Positions 41,825 through 50,261 are shown, counted from the first letter of the stretch. The stretch is 64,000 nt of DNA from Hydrogenobacter thermophilus TK-6 (GCF_000010785.1 NC_013799.1:1302001-1366000); one strand, 5' to 3'. The notes: generated by a model not told the origin, from the letters alone. Program-made: numbers and translations.

Positions 41825-42689
41825 TGCTAACATCAAGCACCAGATACCTTGCTGACACCCCCTCCTCCTCAAAAGCTTTCACCATAGCCTTCCCTATAGA
41901 CTCAAAGTTCTCCGTTGAAAAGCTTGCTATGGAAGGTCCAGCACCGCTCAGAAAGACCGCCAGAGCCCCTTCTTCATAAGCTCGCTCCAACACGCGGTAA
42001 AATCCCGGTATCAGCTTAGCTCTGTGTGGCTGATGCAGTCTGTCTTTTACCGCTTCTTTTAAAAGCTCATACCTTTTCTGACACAGACTGGCTATCATAA
42101 GGCTGGCTCTTTGCACATTGCCGACAGCATCCGACAGACTAACCATCTGTTTTAAAACCTTCCTTGCTTCATGTGTGGAAAGCTCAAAATCTGGCACTGC
42201 TACCACCAGCTTTATGTCTTCTGGAAAGTCCAGCTTTGTGTAAATGACTTTATCCTCATCCAGAAGGGATATGACAAAACCACCCACCAGAGCTGGAGTG
42301 AGATTATCAGGATGTGGTTCCAAACTGAGAGCTATCCTTAACTTTTCCTGATGACTCATACTTTTTCCGTGTATAATCTCGCAGGCGGTTATACCACCTA
42401 TTATGGCTGTTGCGGACGAACCCAAGCCTCTTGCGGTAGGAACTCTATTCTTCTGGACAACCTTTAAAGGTTTTGCCTCAACTCTAAGGCGCTGGCAGGC
42501 TTTAAGATAGGCTTTTATAAACAGGTTGTTTTCATCCCTTGGAAGATGCTCACCCTCACCCTCTATGTAAACCCTAAAGCTCTCCCATTCCTCTACCAGA
42601 AACTCGTTGCGCAGGTTAAGGGCAAGCCCAAAAGCATCAAAACCGCATCCAAGATTGCTGGTGCTTGCAGGAACGCTTATGCCAAGCAT
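41787..42689 (-). CDS. thrB: Homoserine kinase
   Basis: A GHMP-family kinase that makes O-phosphohomoserine for threonine synthesis. Motif 1 VPASTSNLGCGFDAFGLAL, the ATP loop PTARGLGSSATAIIGG and motif 3 AVFLSGAGPSIASF are complete; 300 aa. TAAAAT (42696-42701 on this strand) ends 6 nt before the ATG, there is no SD sequence, and the upstream NlpC/P60 gene stops 9 nt before, so it may have a leaderless start of its own. Confidence 0.95.
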   Translation of the reverse strand: MLGISVPASTSNLGCGFDAFGLALNLRNEFLVEEWESFRVYIEGEGEHLPRDENNLFIKAYLKACQRLRVEAKPLKVVQKNRVPTARGLGSSATAIIGGITACEIIHGKSMSHQEKLRIALSLEPHPDNLTPALVGGFVISLLDEDKVIYTKLDFPEDIKLVVAVPDFELSTHEARKVLKQMVSLSDAVGNVQRASLMIASLCQKRYELLKEAVKDRLHQPHRAKLIPGFYRVLERAYEEGALAVFLSGAGPSIASFSTENFESIGKAMVKAFEEEGVSARYLVLDVSNEGTKVYQSFDS

Positions 42690-42698
42690 GGAAGTATT

Positions 42699-43784
42699 TT
42701 AAGGCAACACATTTATGCTGACTATCCTTCTGTATATGTTGGTGAGCATATCCCTCTCCAGCCTGTTTTTTTCTACCCTCTTCACAGGAGTATAGCTTCC
42801 GTCATCCCTCACAATGCCGTAAAGAGCGTGGTACACAACAGGGTCTCCCTCCTCTATACCTCCGTAGATCATAACATGACCCTTAAAGAAGATGAGAGTC
42901 CTGAAAGGTGGAAGTTTTGTCAGTATATTTTTTAGATCATGGTAGCTACTTACTTTTTCAGTCACTCTTATCCCTATCTGCATCTGCTGGCTTGAGTTTC
43001 TTGGGAGCTCAAGACCAAAAAGGGAAAAGACATCTTTCACAAGAGCTGAGCAGTCCCAGGAGCCGTTCTTACCACCCCAATCGTAGGGCTCGCCCAAAAG
43101 GCTGCTTAGAATACCTTTTACTCTCTCTTCCGAGTAAGGTAAGTATCCTTCCGCAAAGCCATCTGAGAGCTCTACCCATCTGTAAGAGCCATCGGGAAGA
43201 AGAACTCTGTAGCGTTTACCTTGCTTTTCCACATAAGGCACCCTTGATCCGAGCCCAAATTCAACCCCACCTATGTAAAGTCTTGGTTTTAACACCACAA
43301 GAAAGGGCAAAGCCTTGACCCTGAGCACTTCCTCTTTATTTCTTATCAACACATCCTCTTTTTTTACCCATCCTCTCATGAAGGGGGATTGTACATAAAC
43401 CCACATACCGTCTTTGGAAGTGTGAAGTACCGCTAAAAAGGTTAATGGTTCCAGCAGGGTGTACTGGCTTAGGTCTATGTCTTTGTTTTTCCCGTATATA
43501 GGTTTATCCGTGGGATACATCCTCATGTTTGTCCTCTTTTTGGTCCAACCGAAAGAAACTTTGACTTTCTCGGCAATGGCATCAAGATTTGCATTTTTTA
43601 CAACCTCCTCCTCTACGGGAATGGTGTCTTCAAGCATCCACCTTTTTACTGTATCGCCACTGATTACATCCGGGAAATCCTCAATCCTTGCCATGTAGGG
43701 AATTTTGCTGTAAGCTTGATAATTTACATCACTCACCTGCAGAGCGTAAGATATACTAATGAGTAAAAGGAGAAGCACCCCCAT
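42699..43784 (-). CDS. SH3-domain NlpC/P60 cell-wall peptidase
   Basis: A signal peptide (MGVLLLLLISISYA) precedes two SH3-like regions (about 90-220), seen as WVYVQSPFMRGWVKKEDV and YRWVELSDGFAEGYL. The NlpC/P60 domain has the catalytic Cys in GSWDCSALVKDVF and the His in FKGHVMIYGG, so it likely cleaves peptidoglycan stem peptides. The length, 361 aa, fits YkfC-like DL-endopeptidases. Its ATG and that of the divergent apbE share the palindrome CATG, with TATAAT only 4 nt upstream; the GTG two codons in is an alternative start. Confidence 0.9.
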   Translation of the reverse strand: MGVLLLLLISISYALQVSDVNYQAYSKIPYMARIEDFPDVISGDTVKRWMLEDTIPVEEEVVKNANLDAIAEKVKVSFGWTKKRTNMRMYPTDKPIYGKNKDIDLSQYTLLEPLTFLAVLHTSKDGMWVYVQSPFMRGWVKKEDVLIRNKEEVLRVKALPFLVVLKPRLYIGGVEFGLGSRVPYVEKQGKRYRVLLPDGSYRWVELSDGFAEGYLPYSEERVKGILSSLLGEPYDWGGKNGSWDCSALVKDVFSLFGLELPRNSSQQMQIGIRVTEKVSSYHDLKNILTKLPPFRTLIFFKGHVMIYGGIEEGDPVVYHALYGIVRDDGSYTPVKRVEKNRLERDMLTNIYRRIVSINVLP

Positions 43785-44661
43785 GCCAATTATATTAATA
43801 CTTCTTCTTTGCTCCTTAGCCTTCTCAAAGGAAGAGGTTTTTTACCTTATGGGAACTTATGCCATTATTGACCTGCCAGATGGTAAAAATTACCAAGCAT
43901 ACAGATACATGAGAAGCTTAGAAGAGAAGCTTTCTGATTACATAGAAAACTCAGAAGTTTCAAAGATAAACAAAAATGCGGGAATAAAACCCGTTGCCGT
44001 GTCTGAGGAAACGCTGGAGGTCATAAAAAAAGCCCTTTATATCTCACAAATTACGGATGGTGCCTTTGACATAACCGTGGGTGCCATTACAATAAGAGCA
44101 AAACGGTGGAAGGAACTCTCAGAAGAAGAGGCAAGAAAGCTGGTAGATTACAGACAGGTGAAAATAGAAGGCAACGAGGTTTTTTTAACCCAGAAGGGCA
44201 TGGCTATAGACCTGGGGGGAATAGGAAAGGGCTACGCAGTAGAGAAAGCTTACCAGCATCTTAAATTACCAAAAGGTTTTATATCCATAGCGGGAGATAT
44301 GAAGGTATGGGGAGAGAAGAGACTCTTGGCAGTTTATGACCCTACAACAAGAGGTGTTCTCATGGAGGGAATAAACAGGAAGGACCTTTGCCTTTCCACC
44401 TCCGGCAATTACTTCAGACATCATATAATAGGAGAGCCTAACAGCCTTCTTCAGGTGACCGTTGCTTACTCAGACTGCACCATCACCGATGCCCTTTCTA
44501 CAGCTATATTTGCCATGAGCGATGAGCAAAGGCGGAAATTTCTTAAAGAACATCAAAATGTGGGTGTTTTACTACTCTACACGGATGGTTCCCTTTACTT
44601 TAACAGAGCCTTTCTTGATTACTTTGAGATGGTTATGTTTCGCAGGTCCGAGGGAAATTAA
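43783..44661 (+). CDS. apbE: FAD:protein FMN transferase (ApbE)
   Basis: ApbE attaches FMN covalently to Thr/Ser of exported redox proteins. The N-terminus MPIILILLLCSLAFSKE is a signal peptide. MGTYAIIDLP, SKINKNAG, TVGAITIR, DLGGIGKGYAVEKAY and SIAGDMKVWGEKR match the family; the Asp/Thr near DCTITDALSTAIF is the metal site. The ATG at 43783 (292 aa) is chosen because AAAAGGAG precedes it and TATACT at 43752-43757 would place the transcript start downstream of the earlier ATG at 43759. No flavinylation target is nearby. Confidence 0.92.
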   Translation: MPIILILLLCSLAFSKEEVFYLMGTYAIIDLPDGKNYQAYRYMRSLEEKLSDYIENSEVSKINKNAGIKPVAVSEETLEVIKKALYISQITDGAFDITVGAITIRAKRWKELSEEEARKLVDYRQVKIEGNEVFLTQKGMAIDLGGIGKGYAVEKAYQHLKLPKGFISIAGDMKVWGEKRLLAVYDPTTRGVLMEGINRKDLCLSTSGNYFRHHIIGEPNSLLQVTVAYSDCTITDALSTAIFAMSDEQRRKFLKEHQNVGVLLLYTDGSLYFNRAFLDYFEMVMFRRSEGN

Positions 44662-44715
44662 AGATTTATAAATCTTCAAACCTGATAATGAAAAAATATT
44701 ATTAGATGATAACTC

Positions 44716-44744
44716 TTGACAAATAGTTAATAAAGTGATATAAA
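44716..44744 (+). promoter_or_regulatory. Sigma-70 promoter of the A-type oxidase operon
   Basis: TTGACA (44716-44721) and TATAAA (44739-44744) are separated by exactly 17 bp. The coxC ATG follows 40 nt later with CAAGGAGG in the leader. This is a near-consensus promoter, so the operon should be strongly transcribed unless repressed. Confidence 0.85.
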
Positions 44745-44747
44745 TCA
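44736..44747 (+). promoter_or_regulatory. FNR/CRP-like palindrome over the -10 box
   Basis: TGAT-ATAA-ATCA is a perfect inverted repeat of the TGAT half-site with a 4-bp spacer, close to the FNR pattern TTGAT-N4-ATCAA. It overlaps the TATAAA box, a position that would block RNA polymerase, which suggests repression. The regulator is not in this window, so the assignment is inference. Confidence 0.5.
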
Positions 44748-44784
44748 TCTATATAGGTCATAAAATACCAAGGAGGTTGGTAAG

Positions 44785-45561
44785 ATGGCGCACGAGGGAA
44801 CACACACATTGGCGCATCATGAGACCAGCGTATGGTCTCTGCCGGCTGGTCTCTCTGTCTTTTTCTTTTCGCTTGCTTTCATATCCTTCTTCGTATGGCA
44901 CCTTCCCTTACTGGCGGTTCTAACGGGTGGTTTGGGGCTTGCTCTTTTAGCTGTTGGTGTAGGTGGATGGGCTAACGAGTACTTTTCCAAGGGCAGGGAT
45001 GAGGGTAATGCCTTTCAGGGTATTGTGTGGTTTGTTTTTGCTGAGATCATCATATTTGGTAGTCTATTCACAGCTTTCTGGACGGCAAGGGCTACGCATG
45101 CCACTGAGTGGCCCAAGTGGATACCGGAAGGCGGTATGAACTTACTTCTCGTGGCTCTCCTGACCCTAATACTCTGGGCATCAAGCTTTACCATACTCAA
45201 GGCGGAAAAAGCCTTAGAACACAACGACCTTGGTGGATACAGAATCTGGCTTATAGCTACCATAATTCTGGGTTCTTCCTTCCTTATACTGCACGCTCTG
45301 GAGTGGAGGCACCTCTGGGAAAAGGGCTTTACCTTCAGCTCCAACATGTACGGGACGGGCTTTTACTCCCTGACAGGTGTTCATGCTTCGCATGTGCTTT
45401 TGGGAGTGCTTATACAGCTTGTGCTTCTTCTTAATAGTGGTAAAGCTCTTGGTAAGATAACTCCCATTAAGGCTGCGAGTTATTACTGGCACTTTGTGGA
45501 TATCGCGTGGCTTTTGGTAGCAGGTACCGCTTACATAGTAGGCTCTTACGGGACCTTCTGA
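44785..45561 (+). CDS. coxC: Cytochrome c oxidase subunit III
   Basis: The 258 residues form about seven membrane helices with FAEIIIFGSLFTAFW, LHALEWRHLW and HASHVLLGVLIQ, YYWHFVDIAWLLV at the end, all diagnostic of subunit III. It is the first gene of an operon coxC-sco-coxB-coxA, an order different from the usual coxBAC. AGGAGG lies 8 nt before the ATG. The protein stabilises the oxidase and keeps proton uptake sustained. Confidence 0.95.
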   Translation: MAHEGTHTLAHHETSVWSLPAGLSVFFFSLAFISFFVWHLPLLAVLTGGLGLALLAVGVGGWANEYFSKGRDEGNAFQGIVWFVFAEIIIFGSLFTAFWTARATHATEWPKWIPEGGMNLLLVALLTLILWASSFTILKAEKALEHNDLGGYRIWLIATIILGSSFLILHALEWRHLWEKGFTFSSNMYGTGFYSLTGVHASHVLLGVLIQLVLLLNSGKALGKITPIKAASYYWHFVDIAWLLVAGTAYIVGSYGTF

Positions 45562-45564
45562 GCC

Positions 45565-46332
45565 ATGCTTGCTTTGGCTCTGCTTCTCCTCTGGGCGTGT
45601 ACCTTTGGCATGCCGGGAATGCGCGAGGTGCCAAGTTACTTTGATGCATCCGTAATGCGCATAGATGAGGACAAATACTTAGGCGCTTATGTTCCCGATG
45701 TGACCTTTACTGACGAAGGAGGTAAGAAACATCGCCTTTTGGATTTTGTGAAAGGAAAACCTACCGCACTAATACTGGCTTACTACACATGCGACTCGGC
45801 GTGTCCTATCCTCGTAAAGGGTGCGCTTGATGCTACAAAGAACTTAAACGAAGACTTCAGGGTGCTGGTCCTTTCCTTTGATAAGGAGGACACTCTGGAC
45901 AGCCTGAAAGCTTTCAAGCTCAAGCTGGGCAATGTTCCCAGTAGCTGGACCTTTGGACTTATGAAGGAAGAAGATATAAAAAAGCTGACATCTTCAATAG
46001 GCTACAGGTTCTTTTACTCTCACAGGGACAGGGTTTTTGTACATCCGAATGTTATAACCTTTCTGTCGCCTGAAGGGGAGGTAGTCAGGTACCTGTATGG
46101 TATAAGCCCGAAGGAGAGGGACCTCAGGATTGCTTTTGCGGAGGCAAGAGGTTCCAAGATTACAAAAAACTCCTTTGTGGACCTTGCCTTCCTGGTGTGC
46201 TACAGGTACGACCCCAATACGGGGAAGTACGGGCTTAATCCCACCGTATTTTTTGGGCTTGCAGGTTTTGGGCTCGTCAGCCTGACCTTAGCTTACGCCT
46301 TTTTAAAACCCAGAAGGGAGGTAAAAACATGA
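45565..46332 (+). CDS. SCO1/SenC-family copper chaperone (A-type oxidase operon)
   Basis: The copper motif CDSACP and the distant His in VHPNVITFL give the three ligands of SCO proteins, which load the CuA site of subunit II. An N-terminal LLLLWACTF suggests a lipoprotein, and a C-terminal membrane segment follows (about 222-242). It lies between coxC and coxB with a 4-bp overlap to coxB, so it is dedicated to this oxidase. The double anchoring is unusual. Confidence 0.92.
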   Translation: MLALALLLLWACTFGMPGMREVPSYFDASVMRIDEDKYLGAYVPDVTFTDEGGKKHRLLDFVKGKPTALILAYYTCDSACPILVKGALDATKNLNEDFRVLVLSFDKEDTLDSLKAFKLKLGNVPSSWTFGLMKEEDIKKLTSSIGYRFFYSHRDRVFVHPNVITFLSPEGEVVRYLYGISPKERDLRIAFAEARGSKITKNSFVDLAFLVCYRYDPNTGKYGLNPTVFFGLAGFGLVSLTLAYAFLKPRREVKT

Positions 46333-47051
46333 GATTTTTAAGCCTTTTACTGATACTTGCCGGAAGCAGTTTTGCTCAAGAGGTTTTAGCCTATCCCAAG
46401 GTTTACTGGGAAAACTCTTATAAGGTGTGGCTTGCTGTGGCAGTGGTTATCTATCTAGTGGTAGCCATACCGGCGCTGTATTTCATGCTCAAGTACAGGT
46501 ATAGGGCGGGGGTGCATGAGGAGGGCGAACACATAGAGGGCAATACAGCTCTTGAGGTGGTCTGGACTGTGATTCCCATAATCATAGTTCTCTTTTTAGC
46601 CACTTACTCCTTTGCCAACTTTGTAAAGCAAAGGAACGCACCCGAGGGAGCTATGGAAATTAAGGTGGTTGGTTTTATGTGGGGGTGGGAGTTTGAGTAT
46701 CCCAACGGTAAGAAGGTTTATGCCTTTTTCAATCCTCAGAGTTATACCGTTCCGGAAGAACAAAAAGCCTACATACCCGCAGGCAAACCCATCAAAGTCA
46801 TCCTCACCTCAAGAGATGTAATACACTCCTTCTTTGTGTTGCCTGCTATGGTCACCGAAGATGCTGTGCCAGGCAGGCTTACACATCTCTGGTTTCAGAT
46901 AAACAAGCCGGGTGAGTACTATGCTCTGTGCAGGGAGTTTTGCGGAACATGGCATTCCCATATGTTTGCTGTTTTAAAAGTTGTACCCGAAGCTGAGTTT
47001 AACGCTTGGCTCAGCACGGGCACGATGCAGCAACAACCTGTTCAACAATAA
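46329..47051 (+). CDS. coxB: Cytochrome c oxidase subunit II
   Basis: A signal peptide or first helix, two membrane helices (about 30-55 and 77-97) and a cupredoxin domain are seen. The CuA ligands are in CREFCGTWHSHM with the upstream His in RDVIHSFFVLPAM; VVGFMWGWEFEYPNGK is the usual aromatic stretch. No haem c domain is fused. The last residues are Gln-rich. It precedes coxA by 18 nt with AAAGGAGG. Confidence 0.96.
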   Translation: MRFLSLLLILAGSSFAQEVLAYPKVYWENSYKVWLAVAVVIYLVVAIPALYFMLKYRYRAGVHEEGEHIEGNTALEVVWTVIPIIIVLFLATYSFANFVKQRNAPEGAMEIKVVGFMWGWEFEYPNGKKVYAFFNPQSYTVPEEQKAYIPAGKPIKVILTSRDVIHSFFVLPAMVTEDAVPGRLTHLWFQINKPGEYYALCREFCGTWHSHMFAVLKVVPEAEFNAWLSTGTMQQQPVQQ

Positions 47052-47069
47052 ATAAAAGGAGGTGTAATC

Positions 47070-48713
47070 ATGGCTGTAGCACATGCACCTGCAGGAACTT
47101 GGTATGGTGCCACTCTTAAAGAGTGGATATTCACCACCGACCACAAAAAGATAGGTATGCTCTACTTTGTTACCGCTTTAGTGTTCTTTGTGGTGGCGGG
47201 ACTATTTGGACTCCTTATAAGGCTTGAGCTTACAAAGCCGGGTATTCAGCTACCTGGGCTTTTCGGTCAGGAAGGTGCGGACCTGTACAACTATCTCCTT
47301 ACCGGACACGGGGCTGTTATGCTCCTGTGGTGGGCTGTAGTCATATGGACGGGTGCTTTCTCCAACTTCCTTATACCTCTCATGATAGGAGCAAGAGATG
47401 TTGCCTTTCCAAGACTAAACGCTTTTAGTTATTGGGCTTTCCTTGGAGCAAGTCTTCTCGTCCTTCTAACTTTAATACCCGGCAACTGGATAAAGATGCT
47501 CTGGACAGGATATCCTCCTTACGCTCTTAACGACAATGCCGGACCTACAGCTCTCTACACTTTGATAGTTGACCTTTACGGAGTGTCTGCCACCGCAGGC
47601 TCTGTAAACTTCATAACCACCATCATAAGAATGAGGGCAAAGGGTCTGGGATGGACAAAGCTCAACCTCTTCGTACACGCAATTATGGCTACAAACCTCA
47701 TACAGCTCTTTGGGGTGCCGGCGCTTCTCGGAGCGGTGAACCTCCTTCTCCTTGATAAGTACTTCCACATGAACTACTTTAATCCTGCTCTGGGTGGAGA
47801 TCCCCTTGTTTATCAAAACATCTTCTGGTTTTACTCTCACCCAGCGGTTTATGTGATGATACTTCCAGCCTTTGGTGTATTTTCAGAAGTGATAGCCACC
47901 ATGGCGAGAAAGCCTATCTTTGGATACATATCCATGATGATAGCCATCTACGCAATAGCCTTCATAGGTTTTGAAACATGGATACACCACATGTTTGTTT
48001 CTGGCGTTCCCGACTGGGCAAGGGTACTTTTCTCCTACACCACAGTGCTTGTAGGAGTCCCAACAGGTATAAAGATCTTCAACTGGGTGGCAACACTTCA
48101 CAAGGGAGCCATAAGGTACAACACCCCCATGGTATTTACCTTTGGTGGTATACTCATGTTTTTAATAGGGGGGCTAACGGGCATTCCCAACGCCATGGTT
48201 TCCATAGACCTTGGCATATCCGACTCCATGTTTATAGTGGGGCATTTTCACTATGTTTTAGGTATGGCTCTGACTTTTGCAGCCTTCAGCGGTATATACT
48301 ACTGGTATCCTAAGGTCACCGGTAGGATGTACTCGGAAGGTCTTGGCAAACTTAGTTTTTGGCTCATGCTAATAGGAGCTAACATCTTTTACTTCCTTCA
48401 GATGGTTACCGGAATACTGGGAGAACCAAGAAGGTATGCGGATTATCCTCCTATACCTACATGGGTGACTCTCAATCAGGTGCAAACGGTAGGAGCGGTG
48501 CTGCTGGGCATAGGCATACTCGTATCTCTAATAAACTGGGTAATTAGCCTAAAAGGTCCAAAAGCGGAAGACAACCCTTGGAAGTCCCCTTCCCTTGAGT
48601 GGTCCATGACGGACACGCCGGTAGGACCCCACAACTTCAAGAAAACACCCGTGGAAGTTCCAGAAGACTGGCATCCCTATGCCTTCTACAAGGGATACCA
48701 CGCCCATGTGTGA
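47070..48713 (+). CDS. coxA: Cytochrome c oxidase subunit I (A-type haem-copper oxidase)
   Basis: Twelve membrane helices carry the haem and CuB ligands: LTGHGAVMLLWW for low-spin haem, FYSHPAVYVMILPAFG with the His-Tyr pair, IHHMFVSG, and VVGHFHYVLGMALT (the His pair is in GHFHYV). The 547-residue length and the FGxxSHPxVYxxxLP form fit the A family. A rho-independent terminator follows the stop. Confidence 0.96.
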   Translation: MAVAHAPAGTWYGATLKEWIFTTDHKKIGMLYFVTALVFFVVAGLFGLLIRLELTKPGIQLPGLFGQEGADLYNYLLTGHGAVMLLWWAVVIWTGAFSNFLIPLMIGARDVAFPRLNAFSYWAFLGASLLVLLTLIPGNWIKMLWTGYPPYALNDNAGPTALYTLIVDLYGVSATAGSVNFITTIIRMRAKGLGWTKLNLFVHAIMATNLIQLFGVPALLGAVNLLLLDKYFHMNYFNPALGGDPLVYQNIFWFYSHPAVYVMILPAFGVFSEVIATMARKPIFGYISMMIAIYAIAFIGFETWIHHMFVSGVPDWARVLFSYTTVLVGVPTGIKIFNWVATLHKGAIRYNTPMVFTFGGILMFLIGGLTGIPNAMVSIDLGISDSMFIVGHFHYVLGMALTFAAFSGIYYWYPKVTGRMYSEGLGKLSFWLMLIGANIFYFLQMVTGILGEPRRYADYPPIPTWVTLNQVQTVGAVLLGIGILVSLINWVISLKGPKAEDNPWKSPSLEWSMTDTPVGPHNFKKTPVEVPEDWHPYAFYKGYHAHV

Positions 48714-48725
48714 TGGTGCACCCTT

Positions 48726-48748
48726 CTCCCCCTTTCGGGGGGCTTTTT
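48726..48748 (+). terminator. Intrinsic terminator after coxA
   Basis: CCCCC (48728-48732), a TTTC loop and GGGGG (48737-48741) form a stem followed by CTTTTTAT. The hairpin closes the A-type oxidase operon; read-through into the V4R gene, 16 nt later, would still be possible because that gene has its own AAAGGAG but no clear promoter. Confidence 0.8.
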
Positions 48749-48763
48749 ATAAAGGAGTATAAC

Positions 48764-49210
48764 ATGGAAATGGATGAGTTAGACCTGCTTTATAAAACAA
48801 GATTAATGTTAAAAGAAAAGGGGTTTGTAGTATTGAAGGAACCAGTGCAGGAATTTTACAGGAACCTCTTTAAGTTTACCGGGATAGGGCTTGGGGGATT
48901 GCTGAACATGGCAGGCAAGAGCGCCGGACAGATAGCAGGAAAATTATTAAAGGAGCTTGCTTCCCTGTTAGAAACTGGTACAGTATCTGAGATTAAAAGG
49001 TGGGAAGTTACAGATAAGGGAGTAATTGTGGGTGTGAAGGGGAGCGTTTTTTCAGCAAGTCAGGATAGTAAAAAACCTATGTGCATACCACTTCAGGGTG
49101 GATTTGCTGGAGTTATGGAGGCTTTCTTTGGTGGAAGGTGGAGCTGTAAAGAAATAGAGTGCGAAAGCATGGGAGAAGATACATGCACTTTTGAGATAAG
49201 GAGGGAATAA
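48764..49210 (+). CDS. V4R (4-vinyl reductase) domain protein
   Basis: The 148 residues match the V4R/XylR-N small-molecule domain: an alpha-helical first half with FYRNLFKFTGIGLGGLL and a C-terminal GGFAGVMEAFFGGRWSCKEIECESMGEDTCTF that, in quoted parts, shows the Cys-rich ending typical of the domain (CKEIEC, DTCTF). Such domains bind small ligands or bacteriochlorophyll intermediates, and in regulators they sense aromatics. AAAGGAG precedes the ATG. Located between two oxidase operons and next to a hemerythrin, it may be a sensor or carrier there; the ligand is unknown. Confidence 0.8.
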   Translation: MEMDELDLLYKTRLMLKEKGFVVLKEPVQEFYRNLFKFTGIGLGGLLNMAGKSAGQIAGKLLKELASLLETGTVSEIKRWEVTDKGVIVGVKGSVFSASQDSKKPMCIPLQGGFAGVMEAFFGGRWSCKEIECESMGEDTCTFEIRRE

Positions 49211-49212
49211 CT

Positions 49213-49518
49213 ATGATAGAGTTTGACAACAGTCTCATCACACATGTTGAAGAGATGGATAAGCAACACTTGAGACTGGTAGCTCTTTTAAATAATACCT
49301 ATGAGCCCTTAAAAATAGGTTATCCTGAACTGGAAAGCCACAGGAAAGTGCACGAGATTTTTCGCAGGGAAGTTAAGAACTTAGCTCCATATGTAGAGAG
49401 AGGAGACTTAAAAGCCTTTAGAGAGGCTCTATCTTACTCATGGGGATGGTTATACAATCACATTGCCAAAACGGACAAAAAGTACGGAATTTATGCAAAG
49501 GAGAGGGGTTTGATATGA
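49213..49518 (+). CDS. Bacteriohemerythrin-like protein, shortened
   Basis: The 101 residues retain DKQH (His19), the pair His43/His47 in ESHRKVH, and HIAKTD (His83, Asp88), five of the seven iron ligands of hemerythrins. The usual HFxxEE stretch that supplies the other His and Glu is absent: LLNNTYEPLKIGYPEL joins the end of helix A straight to the segment before the HxxxH helix, about 30 residues short. Oxygen binding may therefore be lost or changed. It starts 2 nt after the V4R gene and overlaps the next by 4 bp. Confidence 0.8.
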   Translation: MIEFDNSLITHVEEMDKQHLRLVALLNNTYEPLKIGYPELESHRKVHEIFRREVKNLAPYVERGDLKAFREALSYSWGWLYNHIAKTDKKYGIYAKERGLI

Positions 49519-49691
49519 TGAGCGATGAAGGCAAGAAGAGGCTTTTGGGGATACTTTTAGGTCTTCTAGTGCTGGCAGGATTCATGACAGGTTTTTTGGG
49601 TATGGCGCTTTCTGAAAAAAACAGGGAATATTTTATTTACAGACTGAAGAACATAAAAAAGGTGCCTTACATAGCTCCTGAGAAAAGATAA
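49515..49691 (+). CDS. Small single-span membrane protein
   Basis: The 58-residue product starts at the ATGATG that overlaps the hemerythrin stop (49515 or 49518). It has one membrane segment (about 9-30) and a basic tail ending VPYIAPEKR. The end overlaps the next start by 1 bp. I recognise no family; its place in a coupled four-gene set suggests a membrane partner. Confidence 0.55.
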   Translation: MMSDEGKKRLLGILLGLLVLAGFMTGFLGMALSEKNREYFIYRLKNIKKVPYIAPEKR

Positions 49692-50221
49692 TGGACCAGT
49701 TCAGCGTAGGTCACATACTCATGATCTTTTCAAGAGTTTTTGAGATGCTAAGTTTTGGTATAATTCTGCTCTTCGTTTTTAAAGGTATTGGAGTGAGATA
49801 CATATTTTTCGTGGCGGGTATAACCCTTCTTGGCATTTTCGTGTCTGTAATAAACTTTTTCTCAAAGAAGTATCCTGTAGAATACTCCTTTGCCTTTGAA
49901 ACTTTTGTATTCTTTGTGGTACTTGCTACAGCTTTTTACGCCTTCATGGAGAAAAGGGAAAAGAAGTTTTTACCACCTCCGCCCCCTCCAAAAGGTACCC
50001 GATGCCCAGTGTGTAGCGCTTTTGTCAAAAAGGAAGACGATTACTGCGTGGCAAGGGAGGGTGAAGAACTGCTCTATTTTGACTCCTGCGAGCACCTTGA
50101 GAGATTTATAGAAGACCTGGAAGCTTACAGAAAGCTGAGAAACATAAGCCTCAAGAGGGTGGAAGGCATCTACAGGAAAGGGAGCAGGGCGTGGGATATA
50201 GTAGAAAATAAGATTTCTTAG
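49691..50221 (+). CDS. Membrane protein with C-terminal zinc-ribbon-like motif
   Basis: Three membrane segments (about 8-30, 35-55, 62-82) are followed by a Pro-rich linker and CPVCSAFVKKEDDYCV, a Cys-x-x-Cys pair with a further Cys downstream in DSCEHL. The 176-residue protein has no family I know. It ends the V4R-hemerythrin set, 40 bp before the promoter of the ba3 oxidase. Confidence 0.55.
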   Translation: MDQFSVGHILMIFSRVFEMLSFGIILLFVFKGIGVRYIFFVAGITLLGIFVSVINFFSKKYPVEYSFAFETFVFFVVLATAFYAFMEKREKKFLPPPPPPKGTRCPVCSAFVKKEDDYCVAREGEELLYFDSCEHLERFIEDLEAYRKLRNISLKRVEGIYRKGSRAWDIVENKIS

Positions 50222-50261
50222 TAAAAAAATCTATTAATGATTTCTTGCTAAATAGTAATGC

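Noticed and set aside
44662-44715. Possible extra regulatory gene before coxC
   Set aside because: The sequence is AT-rich leader and promoter only, without an open frame.
49890-50111. 73-codon ORF inside the ribbon-containing membrane protein gene
   Set aside because: It is an out-of-frame shadow of the gene at 49691-50221.
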